Assembly: GCA_003020965.1 (NCBI GenBank)
Contig: PXRL01000010.1
Span: forward strand, 62,001-126,000
Length of the DNA stretch: 64,000 bases
Direction of reading: 5' to 3'
Source of the DNA: Halobacteriales archaeon QS_4_69_225
GTDB lineage: Archaea > Halobacteriota > Halobacteria > Halobacteriales > Haloarculaceae
Made by a program: the position numbers and the translations under genes. The notes beneath the pieces were generated by a model. It was given only the letters and a program-made list of their open reading frames with translations, made no database searches and had not been told where the DNA came from. Below, one piece after another: positions 59,370 through 64,000 of the stretch. Position 1 is the stretch's first letter, and each line of letters starts with the position of its first letter.

Positions 59370-60886
59370 CCTCTACGGCGCTCGCCCTCGGCGTGACGGC
59401 GTTGACCGTCCTGGCGGTCACCGGCGTCGGACTGCTGGCGGTCCGGGGTCGCGTCCGGTCCGTCGAGGACTTCATCGCCGCCCGCGACTCCGTCGGCCGC
59501 GGGACGATGACCGCCACGGTCGTCGCCTCGACGACGGGCGCGTGGATCCTCTTCAGCCCCGCCGAGGCCGGGGCGGCCTTCGGCGGCCTGCCGGCGGTGC
59601 TCGGCTACGCCCTCGGCAGCGCCGTCCCGTTGCTCTGTTTCATCCCCGTCGGCCGCCGGATCCGGGCCGTGATGCCCGCCGGGCACTCGCTGACGGAGTT
59701 CGCCTACGCCCGCTTCGGGCCCGCGATGTACGGCTTCGTGCTCGTGGTGTCGGCCTTCTACATGTTCGTCTTCCTGGCGGCGGAGATGACCGGCATCGCG
59801 GGGGCGCTGTCGCTGGTGGCGGACGTCCCGCTGTGGCAGACCTCGGCGCTAATCGGCGGCTTCGTCCTCGTCTACACGGTTTACGGCGGGCTGGTCGCCA
59901 GCATCGTCACCGACACCGTCCAGACGCTGGTCATCCTGCCGCTGCTGGCGGTCGGCTTCGGCGGCGCCGTCGCCGCCCTGGGCGGCCCCGCCGAGTTGCA
60001 CGCGACCGCCGTCGCCGCCGACGCGACGCTGCTGGACCCCGGCTTCCGCCCCGGCCTCGCCTTCGGCGTCTACGTCGCCGTCGCCATCCTCGGCTCCAAC
60101 ATGCTCAACCAGGGGATGTGGCAGCGGGTGTACGCCGCCGACGGCGACCGCGCGCTCCGGGACGGCCTCGCGGTCGCGGCCGTCGCCGTCGTCCCGATGG
60201 TGCTGCTCGCCGGGCTGTTCGGCGTCGCGGCCGCCGGCCTGGGGCTGGCCGACTCCGGGACCGCCAGCGTCGCCTTCTTCGTCGTGCTGGAGACCGCCTT
60301 CCCGACGTGGGTGACCGTCGTCGTCGTCGCGCTTGCGGTCCTGCTGGTGATGAGCTCCGCCGACACGATGTTCAACGCCATCGCCAGCGTCGTCACGGCC
60401 GACCTGGCGCGGCTCCTCGACCGCCCCGACCAGCGGCGGCTGTGGACGGTCGGCCGGGGGCTGACGGTCGTCGTCGCCGCCGGCGCCGTCGCCGTCGGCG
60501 CCCAGGGGTACAGCGTCCTCGCACTGTTCCTGACGGCGGACCTGCTCGCGGTGGCCGTCTCCGTCCCGTTCCTGACGGGGCTCTACACGCCCCGGCTCTC
60601 CGGCGGCGGCGCCCTCGCGGCCAGCGTTTGCGGACTCGCCGTCGGCGTCGCCCGGTTCCCGCCGCTTCGCGGGCCGCTGACGGCGCTGCCCGGGGCGTCG
60701 GCGCTACCGGCGCCGTCGTTTCTGGCGTCGTTCGTCGGCGCGGCGGCCGTCGCGGCCGTTCTGACGCTCGTGGCGACGGCCGTCGGCGACGCCGGGGCGG
60801 ACCTGGAGACGCTGGACCGGGACGTGCGGCGGCTCGACAATCCCGTCGCCGACGGCGGCAAAGACGAGGAGGCGGACCGACGATGA
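59366..60886 (+). CDS. Sodium:solute symporter family transporter, probably for a thiamine-related compound
   Basis: A 506-residue SSS-family protein with about 13 helices. SVEDFIAARDSVGRGTMTATVVASTTGAWILFSPAEAGAAFG is the family N-terminus. GHSLTEFAYARFGPAMYGFVLVVSAFYMFVFLAAEMTG and MSSADTMFNAIASVVTADL carry the sodium-site residues (S-S-A-D). GTG start in a GTGA overlap with the TenA_E gene. The tail is charged. Substrate is inferred from the two TenA neighbours: HMP, formylamino-HMP or thiamine. Confidence 0.85.
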   Translation: MTSTALALGVTALTVLAVTGVGLLAVRGRVRSVEDFIAARDSVGRGTMTATVVASTTGAWILFSPAEAGAAFGGLPAVLGYALGSAVPLLCFIPVGRRIRAVMPAGHSLTEFAYARFGPAMYGFVLVVSAFYMFVFLAAEMTGIAGALSLVADVPLWQTSALIGGFVLVYTVYGGLVASIVTDTVQTLVILPLLAVGFGGAVAALGGPAELHATAVAADATLLDPGFRPGLAFGVYVAVAILGSNMLNQGMWQRVYAADGDRALRDGLAVAAVAVVPMVLLAGLFGVAAAGLGLADSGTASVAFFVVLETAFPTWVTVVVVALAVLLVMSSADTMFNAIASVVTADLARLLDRPDQRRLWTVGRGLTVVVAAGAVAVGAQGYSVLALFLTADLLAVAVSVPFLTGLYTPRLSGGGALAASVCGLAVGVARFPPLRGPLTALPGASALPAPSFLASFVGAAAVAAVLTLVATAVGDAGADLETLDRDVRRLDNPVADGGKDEEADRR

Positions 60887-61008
60887 GCGCCGTCGGCGCG
60901 ACGGCTTTTGCCGCCCTCGTGTGGGGGTCGGTCCTCGCCGTGGTCGTCGTCTTCCTCTACGTCGCCGGGTCGCTGCTGGCGGCGCGCGGCCGCACGCGAA
61001 AAGAATGA
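60883..61008 (+). CDS. Small single-helix membrane protein, symporter accessory
   Basis: A 41-residue protein, MSAVGATAFAALVWGSVLAV then VVVFLYVAGSLLAA then a basic tail RGRTRKE. One membrane helix fills almost the whole chain. It overlaps the symporter stop (ATGA). Tiny proteins of this form regularly accompany SSS symporters in archaea and bacteria, likely as stabilising subunits. Confidence 0.75.
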   Translation: MSAVGATAFAALVWGSVLAVVVVFLYVAGSLLAARGRTRKE

Positions 61009-61050
61009 ATCGCCGAACTATGATGAACCGCCGAGTTACAGTGGCAGCAA

Positions 61051-61073
61051 GGCGAAAGCCGTCGGCTTTCGCC
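61051..61073 (+). repeat. Left-end hairpin of the IS element
   Basis: GGCGAAAGCCG and its exact complement CGGCTTTCGCC separated by a single T. Subterminal hairpins of this type are what Y1-transposases recognise in IS200/IS605 elements. Confidence 0.75.
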
Positions 61074-61166
61074 GTAGGATGACGCCGACAACTGGATGAC
61101 CATTTACTGGATATGTGCCGCCTACAATCCAACTATTTAAATCGGAAACCGGACGGTATAATAGGT

Positions 61167-62570
61167 GTGAGCGGCCCGCCACAGCGGACGAACGAGTACA
61201 CCGCAAAACCGGTCAGCGACCGGTACCGACACTGCTTGTTCGACTGGCTGGCCGCCCACGCCCCACTCTGGAACCAGATCACCTACCGCCGCCGACAGCA
61301 GTACTTCAGCGACGATGGCAATGTCTGGGAGGCCGACTTCGGCGACCTCTACGACGACTACGCACCCATCCTCGGGAAAGCAACCTGTCAACAGGTCGCC
61401 CGCAAGAACTCGGAGGCGTGGCGGTCGTTCTTCCGGCTTCTCAGTAAGTACCGCGACGATGGTGATTCGACGGTCACCGAGAAGCCGAATCCGCCGGGCT
61501 ACTGGGGCACCCGCGACGATGGCTATGAGCTTCGCGGCCTCGTCCGCAACGACCTCTACACCGTCGACTGGGGCGAAACGCGGAGTACGCTCGAGTTCGG
61601 CGTCGGCGACGTACTGAAAGACCGCTACGACCTCGATCACCAGGAACGACTCACGCTCGAAATTAACGGCAATCCGCAGTGGAACGGTGACGACGGCAGG
61701 GTAGAACTCGTCTACGACGAAGCCGCCGACCGGATTCGCGTCAAACATCCCGTCCGCATCCAGCCAGCCCACCTCCGAGAACAGCGGCAGGATGGCTTCA
61801 CTCACACACTCCAGCCGGAGAACGCGACTCAGGCGGCGGCCGTCGACGTCGGCGCAAACAATACCCTCGCCATCGTCACCGACCACGGTGAAACCGCGGT
61901 GTACCATGCCCGTCCGGAGTTCGATCGGTTCTGCCGCTTTTCGGAACGCATCGCTGATCTCCAATCCCACTTACCCGATGATCGGTACAGCAGCCGCCGG
62001 ATTGAGCGACTCTACGACGACCGCGGTCGGAAGCGCGACCACGCCCGCGATGCCGCCGTCAAGCACGCCGCGGAGTGGCTGCTGGCGCGGAACGTCGACA
62101 CCGTCTACGTGGGCGATCTCACCGACGTGCTCGACGCTCACTGGTCGACGTCGGTGAACGAAAAGACGCACAGCTTCTGGTCACACCGGCAGCTGCTCAA
62201 TCGAATCGACCTCACGTTCGGGGATGTCGGGATCGATGTCGTGGAGGTGAGCGAGGCCGACTCGAGCAGTTCGTGTCCAGCCTGTAGGAGCGAGGCGGTG
62301 CGTCGACAGGGTGACGAGTTCCGGTGTCAGGACTGCGAATTGGAGGCTCACAGCGATGTTGTTGGGGCGTGGAACGTACTGCAAGCCGAAGAGGGGCCGA
62401 TGGCGCGGCCCGCCGTCCTGCGTGCTGGACGCTGCAGGGACGCATCCCCCGACGGGGGAGCGTACTGGGAGTGGAATGGCCACGAGTGGACACCCGCCGT
62501 GTTCGGGGAACGCTCGCGGCCAGTCGACCGAACCAGCGTCGGCGAACCCGCAAGTTCACAGCCGGGGTGA
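61167..62570 (+). CDS. tnpB: TnpB RNA-guided nuclease (IS1341-type transposon protein)
   Basis: A 467-residue TnpB. The RuvC-like first Asp is in AAAVDVGANNTLAIV (about residue 230). The zinc finger is SCPACRSEAV then FRCQDCELEAHSDVVGAWNVLQ, whose Asp would be the third catalytic residue. The usual Glu motif (E-D/N-L) reads VYVGDLTDVL, with Gly where Glu is expected. It ends VGEPASSQPG, as haloarchaeal IS1341-type proteins do. GTG 61167 is chosen because CTATTTAAAT lies about 33 bases upstream. Apparently intact. Confidence 0.88.
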   Translation: MSGPPQRTNEYTAKPVSDRYRHCLFDWLAAHAPLWNQITYRRRQQYFSDDGNVWEADFGDLYDDYAPILGKATCQQVARKNSEAWRSFFRLLSKYRDDGDSTVTEKPNPPGYWGTRDDGYELRGLVRNDLYTVDWGETRSTLEFGVGDVLKDRYDLDHQERLTLEINGNPQWNGDDGRVELVYDEAADRIRVKHPVRIQPAHLREQRQDGFTHTLQPENATQAAAVDVGANNTLAIVTDHGETAVYHARPEFDRFCRFSERIADLQSHLPDDRYSSRRIERLYDDRGRKRDHARDAAVKHAAEWLLARNVDTVYVGDLTDVLDAHWSTSVNEKTHSFWSHRQLLNRIDLTFGDVGIDVVEVSEADSSSSCPACRSEAVRRQGDEFRCQDCELEAHSDVVGAWNVLQAEEGPMARPAVLRAGRCRDASPDGGAYWEWNGHEWTPAVFGERSRPVDRTSVGEPASSQPG

Positions 62571-62630
62571 TCAGACTGGCTGGATTGCCCACGGAGGAAT
62601 CCCACGACTGAGGTCGTGGGAGGACGTCAA
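62570..62630 (+). ncRNA. Right end of the IS element, probable scaffold of an omega (reRNA) guide RNA
   Basis: After the tnpB stop comes the hairpin CCCACGAC-TGAG-GTCGTGGG (62601-62620) and the tail AGGACGTCAA. In this family the guide RNA is transcribed from the 3' part of tnpB through the right end, with the guide taken from the next bases. Here the guide would be the last codons of the ammonium transporter-PII gene. RNA start and processing are not visible. Confidence 0.5.
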
Positions 62631-64000
62631 ACCGCCGACTGGCCGCTCTCGCCGGTCCGGATCTGGTAGGCGCCCTCGACCGGGAGGATGAACACCTTGC
62701 CATCGCCGGGCTCGCCGGTCTTGCCGGCCGCCTGGATGGCCTCGGCGACGTCCGCCGCGGGGATGTCCGCGACGATGCACTCGACTTTCACCTTCTGGTG
62801 GAGGTCGACGCTGTACTCCTCGCCGCGCCACTGGCCCGTCTTTGCGGGCTGGGAGCCGCGGCCGGAGACGTTCGTCACCGTCAGCGACGGCGCGCCGACC
62901 TCCGCGAGACCCTTCTTTACGTCCGAGAGCTTGTCCGGCCGGATGAACCCCATGACCATCTTGATGCCGCCGTCGTTGGCGACGCCGCCGTCGGGACGAA
63001 CGATGCCCTCGTCCTCGACGTAGCCGCCGTCGGTGGCGGTCGGGCCGCTGGAGCCGCGGCCGAACTCGGGGTAGGTGTTGGTGCCGTGCTCGGAGATGTC
63101 GAGTCCGCTCCGCTCGTGCTCCGGCGAGACCCGGGCCTGTCCGGAGAGCTTGAGCACGTACCAGACGACGGCGGTCGCGGTGAGCGTCCAGCCGCCGATG
63201 ATGACGACGCCGACGAGTTGGGCGACGAACTGTTGGAGCACGGACGAGAGGGTGAACACCTCACCCGGAAGCGCGGCCGGCAGCGCGACGAACGGCATCA
63301 GAAGTGCACCGAGCACGCCGGCACTGCCGTGGACGGGAAAGACCGCACAGACGTCGTCGATGCCGAGCCGCTCGGAGACGAAGTCGAAGACGATGGGCAG
63401 CTGGACGCCGGCGAGGATGCCGACGATGAAGGCGCCCAACCAGTGGGTCGTGTTCGTGATGGCGGTGATGGCCGCCAGCCCGGCGAGCATCCCGTTTGCG
63501 GTGTAGAGGGTGTCGACCTTGCCGGACCGAAGCAGCGAGACGGCCGCCGAGCCGACCGCGCCCATCGCCATCGCGATCGTCGTGGTCATGGCCGCCTGGC
63601 CGAGGGTGCCCTCTATGCCGGATCCACCGGTGTCGAAGGCGGCGGCGGTGCCGACGTTGAAGCCGTACCAGCCGAAACAGAGCATGAGCGTCCCGAGCAC
63701 CGCGAAGGTCATCGAGTGACCCGGGATGACGTTCACCGAGCCGTCGCCGTCGTACCGGTCCATCCGCGGGCCGAGGATAGCCGCCGCCGTCAAGCCGGCG
63801 ATACCGCCCATGCCGTGGACGATCATCCCGCCGGCGAAGTCGGCGAAGGCGGCCTGTTCGACCAGGGGAAGGGCCCCGGTGATCCGTGCGACGAGGCCGG
63901 TCGTCGCCCCCCCGGCGCCGTAGGCCCCCGCGGCCCAGGTGAACGCCGTGATGACGGGGTAGATGACCGCCGCCAACAGGAACGTGTACGTCATGTACGC
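62627..64000 (-). CDS. Ammonium transporter fused to a PII (GlnK) domain (5' end cut by window)
   Basis: At least 457 residues; the frame continues past 64000, so the first Amt helices are outside. Helices from [19 protein letters not shown] onward follow Amt. The twin His are in [17 protein letters not shown] and [17 protein letters not shown]. After an Asp/Gly-rich linker (about residues 290-345), a complete PII domain starts [37 protein letters not shown]. It has a T-loop [15 protein letters not shown] that keeps the Tyr, and [20 protein letters not shown] as the nucleotide-binding end. Channel and its nitrogen-status gate are thus one chain. The TGA stop falls in the IS right-end tail. 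Confidence 0.9.
   Translation of the reverse strand, partial: AYMTYTFLLAAVIYPVITAFTWAAGAYGAGGATTGLVARITGALPLVEQAAFADFAGGMIVHGMGGIAGLTAAAILGPRMDRYDGDGSVNVIPGHSMTFAVLGTLMLCFGWYGFNVGTAAAFDTGGSGIEGTLGQAAMTTTIAMAMGAVGSAAVSLLRSGKVDTLYTANGMLAGLAAITAITNTTHWLGAFIVGILAGVQLPIVFDFVSERLGIDDVCAVFPVHGSAGVLGALLMPFVALPAALPGEVFTLSSVLQQFVAQLVGVVIIGGWTLTATAVVWYVLKLSGQARVSPEHERSGLDISEHGTNTYPEFGRGSSGPTATDGGYVEDEGIVRPDGGVANDGGIKMVMGFIRPDKLSDVKKGLAEVGAPSLTVTNVSGRGSQPAKTGQWRGEEYSVDLHQKVKVECIVADIPAADVAEAIQAAGKTGEPGDGKVFILPVEGAYQIRTGESGQSAV

Larger units (their letters stand above)
61030..62629 (+). mobile_element. IS200/IS605-type element with tnpB only (IS1341 group)
   Basis: The element runs from about 61030 to about 62629. 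The left end has a perfect 11-base stem and the right end an 8-base stem followed by GGAGGACGTCAA. One gene, tnpB, lies inside; no tnpA is present, so it would need TnpA in trans to move. No target duplication is expected in this family. The exact left boundary is uncertain by tens of bases. The right boundary lies at or within the stop codon of the ammonium transporter gene. Confidence 0.8.

Overview
This 64-kb window comes from an extremely halophilic archaeon (class Halobacteria). The evidence is very high GC, acidic proteins, promoters carrying a TATA-like box 25-35 bases before the start codon, 4-base overlapping stop/start pairs, haloarchaeal families throughout, and an archaeal ribosomal/translation block (L39e, L31e, aIF6, LX, prefoldin alpha, FtsY). 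I cannot name the genus from sequence alone.

Layout. 0-16 kb: housekeeping and haloarchaeal conserved genes (RNase HI, dUTPase, NifU-like and SufU/SufS Fe-S assembly, a carboxylate-amine ligase, an alkaline-phosphatase-superfamily hydrolase, ketopantoate reductase, an enolase-superfamily enzyme, a DUF424/TPR pair and an RNA 2',3'-cyclic phosphodiesterase). 16.4-20.6 kb: the translation block, split between eif6 and rplX by about 1.3 kb of gene-free repetitive DNA. 21.9-22.6 kb: a decayed enoyl-CoA hydratase gene. 23.2-35.7 kb: an iron/siderophore island. It has a FecCD permease, an ATPase, a substrate-binding lipoprotein, an MFS exporter candidate, two tandem IucA/IucC-type synthetases, a flavoprotein, several uncharacterised haloarchaeal genes and a DtxR-family repressor. 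Six copies of one operator, TTTAGG-N4-CCTAAA, mark its promoters. Two shrunken relics of the substrate-binding protein head two of its transcription units. 35.9-40.4 kb: a RecJ-like DHH protein and hemC-cobA-hemD. 40.9-44.3 kb: an ECF-type nickel/cobalt transporter (MNQO) beside NikR. 44.7-57.9 kb: an HTH regulator, TiaS, threonine synthase, an AstE/AspA-type hydrolase, citrate synthase, PyrE, an HTH-phosphoribosyltransferase with a purine permease, an arylsulfotransferase-like protein, glutaredoxin and HemL. 58-61 kb: a compact operon of two TenA proteins (a Cys type and a Glu type), a sodium/solute symporter and a 41-residue membrane peptide. 61-62.6 kb: a TnpB-only IS200/IS605-type element. 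It abuts the end of an ammonium transporter fused to a PII (GlnK) domain, which runs off the right edge.

How the parts fit. The iron island reads as a self-regulated unit: low iron would release the DtxR protein from the six operators and switch on siderophore assembly, export and re-uptake together. Precursor-making enzymes (diaminobutyrate or hydroxylamine branch) are absent from the window, so they lie elsewhere or the pathway is incomplete. The nickel transporter sits beside NikR, but no nickel enzyme is visible. The TenA pair with its symporter looks like salvage of damaged thiamine.

Non-coding structure is a second theme. There is a double-hairpin REP-like repeat in three places, a 26-base repeat in three places (two of them supplying a stop codon), a large head-to-head inverted repeat between eif6 and rplX, a hairpin array at 37.5 kb, and an orphan IS200/IS605 right end at 3.5 kb. 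No tRNA, rRNA or CRISPR array was found.
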